NCBI RefSeq assembly: GCF_000473265.1
Contig: NZ_KI421511.1
Span: 1,663,731-1,727,730, forward strand
Source of the DNA: Amycolatopsis thermoflava N1165
GTDB lineage: Bacteria; Actinomycetota; Actinomycetes; Mycobacteriales; Pseudonocardiaceae
Length of the DNA: 64,000 nucleotides
Direction of reading: 5' to 3'
Shown here in pieces: positions 1-11,629 of this stretch; positions within the stretch are counted from its first letter, which is position 1; each line of letters opens with the position of its first letter. Made by a program: the position numbers and the translations under genes. The notes below the pieces were generated by a model, which had not been told where the DNA came from, did not search any database, and worked only from the letters and a program-made list of their open reading frames with translations.

Positions 1-45
1 CTCTATCGTCGGCCTCGTCACCGAGGCGTACAAGGGAGTGGGTCC

Positions 46-1323
46 GTGGCACGCATCGTCGCCCTGCACACGCACGACGTCCGGTTCCCGACGTCGCAGA
101 CGCTCGACGGCTCCGACGCGATGAACCCGGACCCGGACTACTCGGCCGCCTACCTGCGGCTGGTCACCGACGCCGGCGACGGCCTGGAGGGCCACGGGTT
201 CGTCTTCACCATCGGCCGCGGCAACGATGTCCAGGTCGCCGCGCTCCGGGCGCTGGAGGGCCACCTCCTCGGCCGCGACGTGGACGCCACGCTCGCGGAC
301 CTGGGCGGGCTGTGGCGCGAACTGGTCCACGATTCGCAGCTGCGCTGGCTCGGCCCCGAAAAGGGGATCATGCACATGGCCATCGGCGCGGCCGTCAACG
401 CGCTGTGGGACCTGCGCGCCAAACGGGAGGGCAAACCGTTGTGGCGGCTGCTGTCCTCGCTCACCCCGGAGGAGATCGTCGACCTGCTCGACTTCCGGTA
501 CCTGACCGACGCGCTGACCCGCGACGAGGCGCTGGAGATCCTCCGCGCGGCCCAGCCCGGCCGCGCCGAACGCGAAGCGCGGCTGCTCAGCCAGGGCTAC
601 CCCGCCTACACCACCACGCCCGGGTGGCTGGGCTACGACGACGACAAGCTCGCGCGTCTGTGCCGGGAGGCGGTCGACGACGGCTTCCGCCAGATCAAGC
701 TCAAGGTGGGCGCCGACCTCGACGAGGACCTGCGCCGCCTGCGGATCGCGCGCGAGGTGTGCGGCCCGGACGTGCGGATCGCGGTGGACGCCAACCAGCG
801 CTGGGACGTCGGCGACGCGATCGCCTGGGTCGAGCGGCTGCGCCCGTTCGACCTCGCCTGGATCGAGGAGCCCACCAGCCCCGACGACATCCTCGGCCAC
901 GCAGCCATCGCCAAGGCGGTCGCGCCGATCCCGGTCGCCACCGGTGAGCACGGCGCCAACCGGGTGCTGTTCAAACAACTCCTGCAGGCCGGGGCGCTGT
1001 CGGTGCTGCAACTCGACGCCACCCGGGTGGCCGGGGTCAACGAGAACATCGCGATCCTATTGCTGGCCGCCAAGTTCGGCGTCCGGGTCTGCCCGCACGC
1101 CGGCGGGGTCGGCCTGTGCGAGGCGGTGCAGCACCTGGCGATGTTCGACTTCGTCGCGGTGTCCGGGACCACCGAGGACCGGATGATCGAGTTCGTCGAC
1201 CACCTGCACGAGCACTTCGTCACCCCGGTCGACGTCCACAGTGGACGCTACTTCGCACCGAAGGCCCCCGGCGCGGGCACCGAGATGCACGCGTCCTCGC
1301 TCGCGGAGTACGCCCATGGCTGA
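46..1323 (+). CDS. L-fuconate dehydratase (enolase superfamily)
   Basis: This 425-residue protein should dehydrate L-fuconate to 2-keto-3-deoxy-L-fuconate in the cytoplasm, in the oxidative L-fucose pathway. The enolase-superfamily residues fall at the positions known for characterised L-fuconate dehydratases: K218-L-K220 (motif KLKVG), Mg2+ ligands D248, E274 and E301, and H351 in the CPHAGG segment. The length is normal for the family. The start is GTG with an AAGGGAG ribosome site 7 nt upstream. It is the first complete gene of a tightly coupled sugar operon and its stop overlaps the next start. The gene before it, perhaps the missing SDR dehydrogenase or aldolase, lies outside the window. 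Confidence 0.9.
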   Translation: MARIVALHTHDVRFPTSQTLDGSDAMNPDPDYSAAYLRLVTDAGDGLEGHGFVFTIGRGNDVQVAALRALEGHLLGRDVDATLADLGGLWRELVHDSQLRWLGPEKGIMHMAIGAAVNALWDLRAKREGKPLWRLLSSLTPEEIVDLLDFRYLTDALTRDEALEILRAAQPGRAEREARLLSQGYPAYTTTPGWLGYDDDKLARLCREAVDDGFRQIKLKVGADLDEDLRRLRIAREVCGPDVRIAVDANQRWDVGDAIAWVERLRPFDLAWIEEPTSPDDILGHAAIAKAVAPIPVATGEHGANRVLFKQLLQAGALSVLQLDATRVAGVNENIAILLLAAKFGVRVCPHAGGVGLCEAVQHLAMFDFVAVSGTTEDRMIEFVDHLHEHFVTPVDVHSGRYFAPKAPGAGTEMHASSLAEYAHG

Positions 1324-2263
1324 GGTGCCGGGCCCGTTCGCGCTCGGCGCCGCGAACCTGGGCAACCTGTACGCGCCGATGAGCGACGAGCAGGCGCACG
1401 CGGTGCTGGAAGCCGCGTGGGACAGCGGGATCCGCCACTTCGACACCGCCCCCCACTACGGCCTCGGCCTGTCCGAACGCCGGCTGGGCGCCTTCCTCGC
1501 CGGCAAGCCGCGCGCCGAGTTCGTGGTGTCCACCAAGGTCGGCCGGCTCCTGGTGCCGGATCCGGACGGCGCGAACCGGCTCGACGAGGCGAACCACTTC
1601 GCCGTGCCGGCCGACCACCGCCGGGTGTGGGACTTCTCCGGCGACGGGGTGCGGCGCAGCCTCGGCGACTCGCTGACCCGGCTCGGACTGGACTCCGTCG
1701 ACATCGTCTACCTGCACGACCCGGAGGAGCACGACCTCGGACCGGCGCTGGCGTCCGGCCTGCCCGCGCTCGCCGCCCTGCGCGACGAGGGCGCCGTCCA
1801 GGCGATCGGCGTGGGGTCGAAATCGGTCGCCGCGCTCGCCGCGGCCGCCCGCACCGGCACCGTCGACCTGCTCATGGTCGCGGGCCGGTTCACGCTGCTC
1901 GACCAGTCCGCGCTGGACGACGTGCTGCCCGAGTGCCACGCCCGGTCGATCGGCGTGGCGGTCGCGAGCGTGTTCAACTCGGGCCTGCTCGCCACGCCCG
2001 AGCTCGCCGGCCGCTACGAGTACGCCACCGCTCCCCCGGACGTTCTCGACACCGCACGGGAAATCGCCGCGATCTGCGCCGAGTTCGGCGTCGACCTGCC
2101 CACCGCCGCGCTGCACTTCCCGCTGCGGGACCCGGCGGTGCGCGCGGTGGTCGCCGGCGCGGCCACCCCGGCGGAGGTGCGGCAGAACGCCCGGCGGCTC
2201 GCGGCCGCCGTGCCCGCCGACCTGTGGACCACTCTGCGGGACAAGGGGCTGATCCGGACATGA
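1316..2263 (+). CDS. aldo/keto reductase, probable L-fucose (D-threo-aldose) 1-dehydrogenase
   Basis: This is a 315-residue aldo/keto reductase with a TIM-barrel sequence. The AKR tetrad is visible: Asp and Tyr in FDTAPHYG near residue 45, Lys in STKVGR, and His in YLHDPEE. The probable reaction is NAD(P)-dependent oxidation of L-fucose or a related aldose to its lactone, the first step before the lactonase downstream. I chose the ATG at 1316, which overlaps the dehydratase stop by 8 bp; the frame stays open further upstream, but that part is an unlikely basic leader inside the preceding gene. Substrate is inferred from the operon, since AKRs of this subgroup also act on D-arabinose and L-galactose. 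Confidence 0.85.
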   Translation: MAEVPGPFALGAANLGNLYAPMSDEQAHAVLEAAWDSGIRHFDTAPHYGLGLSERRLGAFLAGKPRAEFVVSTKVGRLLVPDPDGANRLDEANHFAVPADHRRVWDFSGDGVRRSLGDSLTRLGLDSVDIVYLHDPEEHDLGPALASGLPALAALRDEGAVQAIGVGSKSVAALAAAARTGTVDLLMVAGRFTLLDQSALDDVLPECHARSIGVAVASVFNSGLLATPELAGRYEYATAPPDVLDTAREIAAICAEFGVDLPTAALHFPLRDPAVRAVVAGAATPAEVRQNARRLAAAVPADLWTTLRDKGLIRT

Positions 2264-3108
2264 CCGAGCGCGTCGTGGACACCCACCTGCACCTGTGGGA
2301 CCTCACCGTCGGCGGCTACGCGTGGCTGCCGCCCGGCAGCCCGCTGCACCGGACCTTCACCGCCGGACAGGCGCGGCGGGAACTGGACGCCGCCGGGATC
2401 GCCACGGCCGTCCTGGTGCAGGCCGAGGACTCCGAGGCCGACACCGAGTTCATGCTCGCCCAGGCCGACGCCCACGACTGGATCGCCGGCGTGGTCGGCT
2501 GGGTCCGCCTGGACGATCCGGACACCGCGCGGCGCCAGCTCGACCGGTGGCAGCGGCACCCGGCGTTCCGCGGCGTGCGGCACCTGGTGCACGACGACCC
2601 GCGCGCGGACTTCCTCGACCTGCCGGCGGTGCGCCGCTCGCTGGCCCTGCTCGCCGAACGCGGCCTGCCGTTCGACGTCCCCGACGCCTGGCCGCGGCAC
2701 CTGCGCCAGGTCGCCGGCCTCGCGGCCGCCCTGCCGGAGCTGACGATCGTGGTCGACCACCTCGGCAAGCCGCCCGCGGACCCGGCCGAATTCCGCGACT
2801 GGCTGACCACACTGCGGGCCGTGGCCGCGCACCCGAACACGGTCGCGAAGCTCTCCGGGCTGCAGCGGCCCGGCGAGCCGCTGACCGTCGGGTCCGCGCG
2901 GCCCGCGGTCGAGGCGGCGGTCGAGCTGTTCGGGCCCGACCGGCTGATGTACGGCGGGGACTGGCCGATGACCGTCCCGCACGGCGGGTACGGCCGGGCC
3001 TGGGAGGTCCTGTCCGCGTTGATCGGCGAACTGCCCGCGCCGGACCGGGCGCAGGTGCTGTCGGGGACCGCGAGCGCGGTCTACGGGGCGCCGGAGCGGG
3101 TGCGATGA
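2260..3108 (+). CDS. amidohydrolase-family L-fuconolactonase
   Basis: This 282-residue protein belongs to the amidohydrolase-2 (TIM-barrel hydrolase) family. It starts with the HxH metal motif (DTHLHLWD) and has conserved VVDHLGKP and MYGGDWP segments near the C-terminus, where the GGDWP aspartate is catalytic. The likely reaction is hydrolysis of L-fucono-1,4(5)-lactone to L-fuconate, linking the dehydrogenase and the dehydratase upstream. The ATG at 2260 overlaps the preceding TGA (ATGA), so translation is probably coupled. Length matches fuconolactonases and the related L-rhamnono-lactonases, and the exact lactone is inferred from context. Confidence 0.85.
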   Translation: MTERVVDTHLHLWDLTVGGYAWLPPGSPLHRTFTAGQARRELDAAGIATAVLVQAEDSEADTEFMLAQADAHDWIAGVVGWVRLDDPDTARRQLDRWQRHPAFRGVRHLVHDDPRADFLDLPAVRRSLALLAERGLPFDVPDAWPRHLRQVAGLAAALPELTIVVDHLGKPPADPAEFRDWLTTLRAVAAHPNTVAKLSGLQRPGEPLTVGSARPAVEAAVELFGPDRLMYGGDWPMTVPHGGYGRAWEVLSALIGELPAPDRAQVLSGTASAVYGAPERVR

Positions 3109-4682
3109 GCGAGGTCGCGACGATGACGGAACCGTTGCTGGAAGTCGAAGGCGTGGACAAGACCTTCCCCGGCGTCCGCGCGCTGCACGACATGCGGCTG
3201 GAGCTGCGCTCCGGCGAGGTGCTCGCGCTGGTCGGCGAGAACGGCGCGGGCAAGTCCACCCTGATGAAGCTGCTGTCCGGCATCCACACCGCCGACGCGG
3301 GCCGGTTCCGGCTGGGCGGCGAGCCCTACCAGCCCGCCGGGCCGCGGCACGCGCTGGAGCTGGGTATCAGCATCATCCACCAAGAGTTCAACCTGGTGCC
3401 GCACCTGACCGTGGCGCAGAACATCTTCATCGGCCGGGAACCGCGCCGCGGCCGGCTGCTGCTCGACGAGCGCAAGCTCAACGCCGACGCCGCCGGCCTG
3501 CTCGACCGGCTGCACCTGCGGCTGGACCCGCGGGCCGTGGTCGCCGAGCTGACCGTGGCCAACCAGCAGATGGTGGAGATCGCCAAGGCGCTGTCCTACG
3601 ACCCGCGCGTGCTGATCATGGACGAGCCCACCGCCGCGCTCAACGACGCCGAGGTGGCGACGCTGCACGAGCTGATCCGCCGGTTCGTGCGGCCGGGCAC
3701 CGGCGTCATCTACATCTCCCACCGCATGGAGGAGATCAAGCGCATCGCCGACCGGGTCACCGTGATCCGCGACGGCGAATACATCGACACGCTCGACATC
3801 GCCACCGCGGCCACCCCGGACATCATCGCGCTGATGGTGGGCCGGGCCATCGACACCGAAGCCCGCCCGGAGGGCGTGCGCGCGGACCGCGAGGTGGTGC
3901 TGCGCGTCGAGGGCCTGCGCACCCGGGACCTGCTCAAGGACGTGTCGTTCGACCTGCGGCAGGGCGAGATCCTCGGGTTCGCCGGGCTGATGGGCGCCGG
4001 CCGCACCGAGGTCGCGCGGGCGCTGGTCGGCGCGGACAAGGCCGAGGCGGGCACGGTCACCCTGCACGGCAAGCCGGTCCGCATCGGCAACCCGGCCGAC
4101 GCCGCCAAGCTCGGCATCGGCTACCTGTCGGAGGACCGCAAGCGGTTCGGCCTCCTGCTCGACCAGGACGTCAAGGCCAACATCGCGTTGTCCGCGCTGC
4201 GGGAGCAGTTCACCAGGGCCGGGTTCGTGCGCGACGGCGCGCTGCGCGCGACCGCCGACCGCTACATCGGCGCGCTGCGCATCAAGACCCCGTCGCTCGA
4301 CCAGACCACGAAGAACCTCTCCGGCGGCAACCAGCAGAAGGTCGTCATCGCCAAGTGGCTGGCCAAGGACTGCGACGTGCTCATCTTCGACGAGCCGACG
4401 CGCGGCATCGACGTCGGCGCGAAGGAGGAGATCTACCAGTTGCTGCGGGAACTCACCGGGCAGGGCAAGTCGATCATCATGATCTCCTCGGAGCTCCCGG
4501 AGATCCTGCGCATGTCCCACCGCGTCGTGGTGATGAGCGAAGGCCGCGTGACCCGCGTGCTCGACTCCGCCGAGGCGACCCAGGAGAACATCATGCACTA
4601 CGCCACCCTGCGGCCGGACGAAAACCCGGCCGACGCCGCCGAGCTCGGTCTCGCCCCCGAAGAGAAGGCAGGTCGGTCATGA
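3105..4682 (+). CDS. sugar ABC transporter ATP-binding protein (RbsA/XylG type)
   Basis: This 525-residue protein is a double ATPase of the CUT2 monosaccharide importer type. The first half has Walker A (GENGAGKST, about residues 44-52) and Walker B (VLIMDEPT). The second half has the usual degenerate A site (GLMGAGRTE), the signature NLSGGNQQK and Walker B (VLIFDEPT). It powers uptake through the permease encoded next. The start at 3105 overlaps the lactonase stop (ATGA); an alternative in-frame ATG lies at 3123. The operon context predicts L-fucose or a similar 6-deoxysugar as cargo, but specificity cannot be read from an ATPase. Confidence 0.93.
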   Translation: MSEVATMTEPLLEVEGVDKTFPGVRALHDMRLELRSGEVLALVGENGAGKSTLMKLLSGIHTADAGRFRLGGEPYQPAGPRHALELGISIIHQEFNLVPHLTVAQNIFIGREPRRGRLLLDERKLNADAAGLLDRLHLRLDPRAVVAELTVANQQMVEIAKALSYDPRVLIMDEPTAALNDAEVATLHELIRRFVRPGTGVIYISHRMEEIKRIADRVTVIRDGEYIDTLDIATAATPDIIALMVGRAIDTEARPEGVRADREVVLRVEGLRTRDLLKDVSFDLRQGEILGFAGLMGAGRTEVARALVGADKAEAGTVTLHGKPVRIGNPADAAKLGIGYLSEDRKRFGLLLDQDVKANIALSALREQFTRAGFVRDGALRATADRYIGALRIKTPSLDQTTKNLSGGNQQKVVIAKWLAKDCDVLIFDEPTRGIDVGAKEEIYQLLRELTGQGKSIIMISSELPEILRMSHRVVVMSEGRVTRVLDSAEATQENIMHYATLRPDENPADAAELGLAPEEKAGRS

Positions 4683-5674
4683 CCACGGTGAAGGCTCCGG
4701 TGACGGAGCGGCAGCGGGCCGGCGGAGTGACCGGCGCGATCAGGAGCAGGCTGCAGCAGCTGCTGGCGTTCGCCAGCCTCATCGTGATCTACGCGTTCTT
4801 CTCGATCGTCAGCCCGTTCTTCTTCTCCTACGGCAACTTCATCGCGATCCTGTTCTCCACGGTGGTGATCGGGACGCTCGCGATCGGCACGACGTTCGTC
4901 ATCATCACCGGCGGCATCGACCTGTCCATCGGCACCGGCATGGCGTTGTGCGCGGTGATGTCCGGCGTGTTCATCGTGAACTCGGGACTGCCGCTGGGCA
5001 TCGGCGTGCCGCTGGCGATCCTGTTCGGCGGGCTGATGGGGCTGGTCAACGGGATCAACGTGGCGCTGCTGAAGATTCCGCCGTTCATCGCGACGCTGGC
5101 GATGATGCTGGTCGCCGAGGGGCTGGCGCTGGTGCTGTCGCACAGCACGCCGATCTACTTCAGCGACTCGCCCGGCTACATCGAGATCTCCGCGGGCAAC
5201 CTGATCCCCAACGTGCCCAACGCGGTGCTGATCCTCGCCGCGATCGCGATCATCGCCGGGGTGCTGCTGACCAAGACCGTGCTCGGCCGCTACACCTACT
5301 CGATCGGCAGCAACGAGGAAGCGACCGCACTGTCCGGCATCGACGTCCGTAAGTGGAAGGTCGGGATCTACGCGTTCGCCGGGCTGTTCACCGGCCTGGC
5401 CGGCGTGATGATCTCCGCCCGGCTCGGTTCCGCGCAGCCGGCGACCGGCATGGGGTACGAGCTGCAGGCCATCGCCGCCGTGGTGATCGGCGGGACGTCG
5501 CTGTCCGGCGGCAAGGGGTCGATCATCGGCACCCTGATCGGCGCGCTGATCATCTCGGTGCTCAACAACGGGCTGCAGATCATGTCGATCCCGCAGGAGT
5601 GGCAGAACGTCATCCTCGGCTGCGTGATCCTGGTGGCCGTCTACACCGACCGGATCCGGAAACGGGAAGCCTGA
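4679..5674 (+). CDS. sugar ABC transporter permease (RbsC type)
   Basis: This 331-residue integral membrane protein has about eight to ten hydrophobic segments and the CUT2 signatures [16 protein letters not shown] and [19 protein letters not shown]. It forms the membrane channel of the importer, probably as a homodimer. The short hydrophilic N-terminus of about 25 residues is usual for actinobacterial RbsC homologues. The start ATG at 4679 overlaps the ATPase stop (ATGA). It sits between the ATPase and the binding-protein gene, the classic order of this transporter type. Confidence 0.93.
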   Translation: MTTVKAPVTERQRAGGVTGAIRSRLQQLLAFASLIVIYAFFSIVSPFFFSYGNFIAILFSTVVIGTLAIGTTFVIITGGIDLSIGTGMALCAVMSGVFIVNSGLPLGIGVPLAILFGGLMGLVNGINVALLKIPPFIATLAMMLVAEGLALVLSHSTPIYFSDSPGYIEISAGNLIPNVPNAVLILAAIAIIAGVLLTKTVLGRYTYSIGSNEEATALSGIDVRKWKVGIYAFAGLFTGLAGVMISARLGSAQPATGMGYELQAIAAVVIGGTSLSGGKGSIIGTLIGALIISVLNNGLQIMSIPQEWQNVILGCVILVAVYTDRIRKREA

Positions 5675-5693
5675 GAGAACAAAGGAGTTCTTG

Positions 5694-6659
5694 ATGAGGA
5701 CGCAGAAGATCGTCGCGGCGGTCGCCGGCGCCGTGCTGGCGCTGACGATGACCGCGTGCGGCCAGGGCGGCGGCACCGCGGGCGGCGGGAACGGGCCGCT
5801 GATCGCCATCGTGTCGAAGGGCTTCCAGCACCAGTTCTGGCAGGCCGTGAAGAAGGGCGCGGAGGACGAGGCCGCCGCCAAGGGCGCGCGCACGACGTTC
5901 GTCGGCCCGGCCACCGAGAAGGACGTCGAGCAGCAGGTCAACATGCTCACCAACGAGCTGGCCAAGTCGCCGCAGGCGCTCGGGTTCGCGGCGCTGGACT
6001 CCCGCGCCGCCGCTCCCCTGCTCCAGCAGGCGATGGCGCAGAACGTCCCGGTGGTGGCGTTCGACTCCGGTGTGGACAGTGACATCCCGGTCACCACGGT
6101 GGCGACGGACAACAAGGCCGCGGCGGCGGAGGCGGCCAAGCACCTGGCCGAGCAGATCGGCGGGCAGGGCAAGGTCGCGCTCGTGGTGCACGACCAGACC
6201 AGCCTGTCCGGCAAGGACCGGCGGGACGGGTTCCTGGACTGGATGGCGAAGAACGCGCCCGGCATCACGGTGCTCGCGCCCCAGTACGGCGGCGGCGACC
6301 AGCTGGAGTCGGCCAACATCACCAAGTCGATCATCGCGGCCAACCCGGACCTGAAGGGGATCTACGCCTCCAACGAGGGCTCGGCGATCGGCGTGATCAA
6401 GGGCGTGCAGGAGAGCGGGCGGCAGGGCCTGACGATCGTCGGGTTCGACTCCGGGAAGGCCCAGATCGACGCGATCAACAGCGGCCTGATGGCGGGCGCC
6501 GTGACGCAGGACCCGGTGGACATGGGCAGGCAGCTGGTGGACGCCTCGCTGAAGGCCATCAACGGCGAGCAGCTGCCGAAGCGGATCGACACGGCGTACT
6601 ACTGGTACGACAAGAGCAACATCAACGACCCCAAGATCCAGGCGGCGCTGTACCAGTGA
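5694..6659 (+). CDS. sugar-binding lipoprotein of the ABC importer
   Basis: This 321-residue periplasmic-binding-protein-like receptor (RbsB/Peripla_BP_4 type) is membrane anchored outside the cell. The N-terminus is a lipoprotein signal with lipobox TMTAC, giving lipidation at C22. The mature part begins LIAIVSKGFQHQFW and contains the family phrases VVAFDSGVDSD and TIVGFDSGKAQ. I chose the ATG at 5694 rather than the TTG at 5691 because an AAAGGAG ribosome site is 6 nt before it. It is the last gene of the operon and is followed by a strong hairpin. The ligand is inferred to be the 6-deoxysugar handled by the upstream enzymes. Confidence 0.92.
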   Translation: MRTQKIVAAVAGAVLALTMTACGQGGGTAGGGNGPLIAIVSKGFQHQFWQAVKKGAEDEAAAKGARTTFVGPATEKDVEQQVNMLTNELAKSPQALGFAALDSRAAAPLLQQAMAQNVPVVAFDSGVDSDIPVTTVATDNKAAAAEAAKHLAEQIGGQGKVALVVHDQTSLSGKDRRDGFLDWMAKNAPGITVLAPQYGGGDQLESANITKSIIAANPDLKGIYASNEGSAIGVIKGVQESGRQGLTIVGFDSGKAQIDAINSGLMAGAVTQDPVDMGRQLVDASLKAINGEQLPKRIDTAYYWYDKSNINDPKIQAALYQ

Positions 6660-6665
6660 CCGCGG

Positions 6666-6710
6666 GCGAGGGCCGTGGACGGTGACGACGGGGCCGTCCA
6701 CGGCCCTCGC
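6666..6710 (+). terminator. intrinsic-type hairpin ending the sugar operon
   Basis: A perfect 15-bp inverted repeat (GCGAGGGCCGTGGAC and its complement, 6666-6680 and 6696-6710) begins 7 bp after the binding-protein stop. Two further G-C pairs can close the loop. There is no T-run, which is common for actinobacterial terminators. Confidence 0.75.
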
Positions 6711-6898
6711 CGTGAGGGCTCCCCCAGGTTGCGCCCGCACCGCGTGGACAACAAACCCGCGAGTTCGGCGAGTCCGGTGTGGACAACGGTCACCGCCAAG
6801 TCTCCACACTTTCCCCACCTCTCCTCCATGCATCGCCCCGGCGGTCCGGTCACGCTGGCCGGACGAAACGGGCGCGACCACGGAGGAGGCGCGGGACG

Positions 6899-8287
6899 AT
6901 GACGACGCAGGAGCGGACGCACGCGGTGGTGCTGGGCGCGGGGATGGGCGGGCTGCTCGCGGCTCGCGTGCTCGCCGGGTTCTACGACCGGGTGACGGTG
7001 ATCGAGCGGGACCACCTCGACGAGACGGTGGCGCACCGGCGCGGCATCCCGCAGGGCCGGCACGTCCACGCGCTGCTGCCGCGCGGCGGGGAGATCGTGG
7101 AGGAGTTGTTCCCCGGGTTGCTCGGCGAGCTCGTCGCCGACGGCGGCACGGTGCTGACCGACTACTCGCGGTTGCACTTCTCCCCCGGCGGGCACCGGCT
7201 GTCGCCGGAGATGGATCTGCCGCCGATGCACCAGCCGAGCAGGCCGTTCCTCGAGACCCACGTGCGCAACCGGCTCCGGCGACTGTCCACTGTTGACCTT
7301 CGTGACGGCTGCGACGTGAGCGGCCTGACCACCACCGCGGCCGGGGACCGCGTCACCGGCGTGCGCCTCCAGCGGCGGGCGCCGGGCAGCCCCGCGGAGA
7401 CCCTGAGCGCGGACCTGGTCGTCGACGCGCTCGGCCGCGGCGCGCGCACGCCCGCCTGGCTGGCCGACCTCGGCTACCGGCGGCCGGCCGAGGTCGAAGT
7501 CCCGGTGCAGCTGCGGTACACCAGCCGCCTGGTGCGGCTGCGGCCCGGCGCGGTCCGGGAGACGCTGGTCGTCGTCGGCGCCACCCCGGAGCGGCCCAAC
7601 GGCATGGCGCTGTTCGCCTACGAGGACGACACCTGGTTGTTCACCGTCGCCGGTTATGCCGGTGACCACCCGTCACCCCAGTACGACGCCATGGTCGACT
7701 TCGCCGCCCAGTGCGCGCCCCCGCACCTGATCGAGGCGCTGCGGACGGCCGAGCCGCTGTCCGACGTGGCCACCTTCGCCTTCCCGGCGAGCCGCTGGCG
7801 CCGCTACGACAAGCTTCGCCGCTTCCCGGACGGCCTGCTCGTGTTCGGCGACGCGATCTGCAGCTTCAACCCGATCTACGGGCAGGGCATGTCCGTCGCC
7901 GCGCTGGAGGCGCTGGCGCTGCGGGACTGCCTGCGCCAGGGCGATCGGCACCTGGCCCGGCGGTTCTTCCGCGCCGCGGCGAAACCGATCGGCGTGGCGT
8001 GGAAGCTGTCGGTGGGCAGCGACCTGACGCTGCCGCAGGTCGAGGCACCGCGACCGCTGCCCGTGCGGCTGGTCAACCGGTACGTGGCGAAGGTGCTCAC
8101 CGCCGCCGAGGAGGACCCGGTGGTGGCGGCGCAGTTCATGCGGGTGAGCGCGTTCCTGGACCCGCCGTCCGCCCTGATGCGACCGTCGATCCTGGCACGC
8201 GTCACCGGGACGGCACGGTCGCTCCCACGGCCGGCCGCAGCGCCCGGCCCCGCCCTGGCGCGGACAGGATCGTTTCAGCCTCGCTGA
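6899..8287 (+). CDS. FAD-dependent oxidoreductase, hydroxylase/epoxidase-like
   Basis: This 462-residue flavoprotein has an N-terminal dinucleotide fold (VVLGAGMGGLLAARVL, about residues 10-25), a conserved RGIPQGRHVHALL segment, and a second FAD motif (VFGDAICSFNPIYGQGM) near residue 320. The pattern resembles actinobacterial FAD enzymes between PHBH-type hydroxylases and geranylgeranyl-reductase-like proteins. No membrane anchor is evident. The ATG at 6899 has a GGAGGAGG site 9 nt upstream; an upstream in-frame extension is unlikely. The gene stands alone, so its substrate cannot be inferred. The 3' end overlaps the decayed antisense fragment that follows. Confidence 0.82.
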   Translation: MTTQERTHAVVLGAGMGGLLAARVLAGFYDRVTVIERDHLDETVAHRRGIPQGRHVHALLPRGGEIVEELFPGLLGELVADGGTVLTDYSRLHFSPGGHRLSPEMDLPPMHQPSRPFLETHVRNRLRRLSTVDLRDGCDVSGLTTTAAGDRVTGVRLQRRAPGSPAETLSADLVVDALGRGARTPAWLADLGYRRPAEVEVPVQLRYTSRLVRLRPGAVRETLVVVGATPERPNGMALFAYEDDTWLFTVAGYAGDHPSPQYDAMVDFAAQCAPPHLIEALRTAEPLSDVATFAFPASRWRRYDKLRRFPDGLLVFGDAICSFNPIYGQGMSVAALEALALRDCLRQGDRHLARRFFRAAAKPIGVAWKLSVGSDLTLPQVEAPRPLPVRLVNRYVAKVLTAAEEDPVVAAQFMRVSAFLDPPSALMRPSILARVTGTARSLPRPAAAPGPALARTGSFQPR

Positions 8288-8399
8288 CCACGTCACGGAC
8301 GACCTGTGCCGCGGGACGGACATCCCCGATCAGGCCGACGGACTGCCCCGCGAACGGCACATACTCGTGGCTCCGCCCGGTCAGGACGCGGCCAGCGCG
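8202..8399 (-). pseudogene. C-terminal remnant of a nitronate monooxygenase-like gene
   Basis: On the minus strand, one frame encodes a peptide containing [13 protein letters not shown], then [15 protein letters not shown], ending at a TGA at 8202. This looks like the conserved C-terminal end of the nitronate monooxygenase (2-nitropropane dioxygenase) family. The remaining 300 or so residues are absent. Upstream (8400-8610) the minus strand stays open, but in another frame and with no clear homology, suggesting a frameshifted or fused leftover. The remnant overlaps the 3' end of the FAD oxidoreductase gene. The assignment rests on about 45 residues. Confidence 0.5.
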
Positions 8400-8619
8400 G
8401 CCGGTTGCCCCTGCCGCCCCACCGCTCGAGCCCGTGCCGCAGGGCGGTGAGCACCCCGGCGCCGAGCCCCAGCCGGCCGGCCGGCAACTCGGCGGCCTCG
8501 CAGCGGGCCGCCATCACCACGGCCTTGGAGGCGTGCCCGCCCGGCAGCGCGACGGCGGCGGCCTCCTCGGCCGGCTCCCCCATCACGGCCCGGTCCGGCG
8601 AACCTCGGCACAACGGGAC

Positions 8620-8654
8620 GAGCCCGGCCGATCCGAGGCGGATCAGCCGGGCTC
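8620..8654 (-). terminator. hairpin downstream of katG
   Basis: A 15-bp stem (8620-8634 with 8640-8654) has a 5-nt loop and a single mismatch. It lies 19 bp beyond the katG stop on the minus strand and probably ends the furA-katG transcript. Confidence 0.7.
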
Positions 8655-8672
8655 GCCCTTGCGGAGACTGGA

Positions 8673-10949
<2,277 letters not shown>

Positions 10950-11405
10950 CTACTTGCCTTCCGAGCTGGCGGTTTCGTTGGGAACTGCGGCGGCCGAGCA
11001 GTCGGGGCACACGCCCCAAAAGACGACCTCCGCCTGGTCGATCACGAAGCCGTGGTCGTCCGAGGCGGTGAGACAGGGGGCGTGGCCGACGGTGCAGTCG
11101 ACATCGGCGATCGCACCGCAGGAGCGGCAGACGACGTGGTGGTGGTTGTCGCCCACCCGGGACTCGTAGCGGGCGTTCGCGCCGGCCGGCTGGATGCGCC
11201 GGATCAGCCCGGCGTCGGTGAGTGCCCGCAGGACGTCGTAGACGGCCTGGTGCGAGACGGTCGGGAGGGCGGCACGCACCAGCTCGATCACCTTCTCGGT
11301 GTCGACGTGCGGGTTGTCGCGCAGCGCGGACAGCACCGCCAGGCGGGGCCGGGTCACGCGCAACGAGACAGCCCGCAGCTGCGCCTCGAAGTCCTCCGAC
11401 GTCAC
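10950..11405 (-). CDS. furA: Fur-family peroxide-sensing repressor FurA
   Basis: This 151-residue Fur-family regulator has an N-terminal winged helix (VSHQAVYDVLRALTDAGLIRR) and a C-terminal dimer domain. It carries the HHHVVCRSCG metal site and a second CPDC pair near the end, as in FurA/CatR. In actinobacteria FurA represses itself and katG, with release by peroxide. The start is GTG at 11405. There is no ribosome site before it, and a -10-like TAGGGT lies 7 nt upstream, so the mRNA is probably leaderless. A palindrome covers this promoter. Confidence 0.95.
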   Translation of the reverse strand: MTSEDFEAQLRAVSLRVTRPRLAVLSALRDNPHVDTEKVIELVRAALPTVSHQAVYDVLRALTDAGLIRRIQPAGANARYESRVGDNHHHVVCRSCGAIADVDCTVGHAPCLTASDDHGFVIDQAEVVFWGVCPDCSAAAVPNETASSEGK

Positions 11406-11412
11406 GCGGCAG

Positions 11413-11450
11413 ACCCTAGAGCACTTGTCTGGAACAAATCAAGTTAGGGT
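11413..11450 (-). promoter_or_regulatory. furA promoter with nested palindromic operator
   Basis: Read on the minus strand, TTGATT (11437-11442) and TAGGGT (11413-11418) are 18 bp apart, and TAGGGT ends 7 nt before the GTG start, so transcription should begin at or next to the start codon. The same segment has a palindrome, ACTTG-N12-CAAGT (11423-11444), flanked by ACCCTA and TAGGGT arms. This AT-rich dyad is a good candidate for the FurA autoregulatory site; direct binding is inferred from family behaviour. Confidence 0.6.
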
Positions 11451-11629
11451 CCACGTTAGTGTCGTGGCGAGCACGGACGGTGTCCGGTTCGCAGCCGATC
11501 GGGCCGTGGTTCGGTGCATCATGGCGCAGGGCGGTCACGTCCGGGGAGTCGATGTCGAACCGCACCACTCGGTTGCTCGCGCAGGAAGTCGCGCAGCAAG
11601 TCGAACATCTTCGCCCTGGACGGTTCCCT

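Noticed and set aside
2-124. An open frame running in from the left edge (reading [14 protein letters not shown]) that overlaps the dehydratase gene
   Set aside because: It may be the end of an upstream gene, but it overlaps by about 80 bp, its last half is arginine/serine-rich noise, and no family is recognisable.
3081-4598. A 505-codon minus-strand frame opposite the ABC ATPase
   Set aside because: The product is a histidine/valine/aspartate-rich mirror sequence without any domain, while the plus strand has all ABC motifs.
8425-8590. Minus-strand peptide with [24 protein letters not shown] as part of a second gene
   Set aside because: No family could be identified, and its relation to the nitronate monooxygenase-like tail is unclear.
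11451-11629. The 180 bp between furA and the GNAT gene as a gene or RNA
   Set aside because: Short frames lack starts or known motifs and no strong secondary structure was seen; it holds nothing I can support beyond the furA promoter region.
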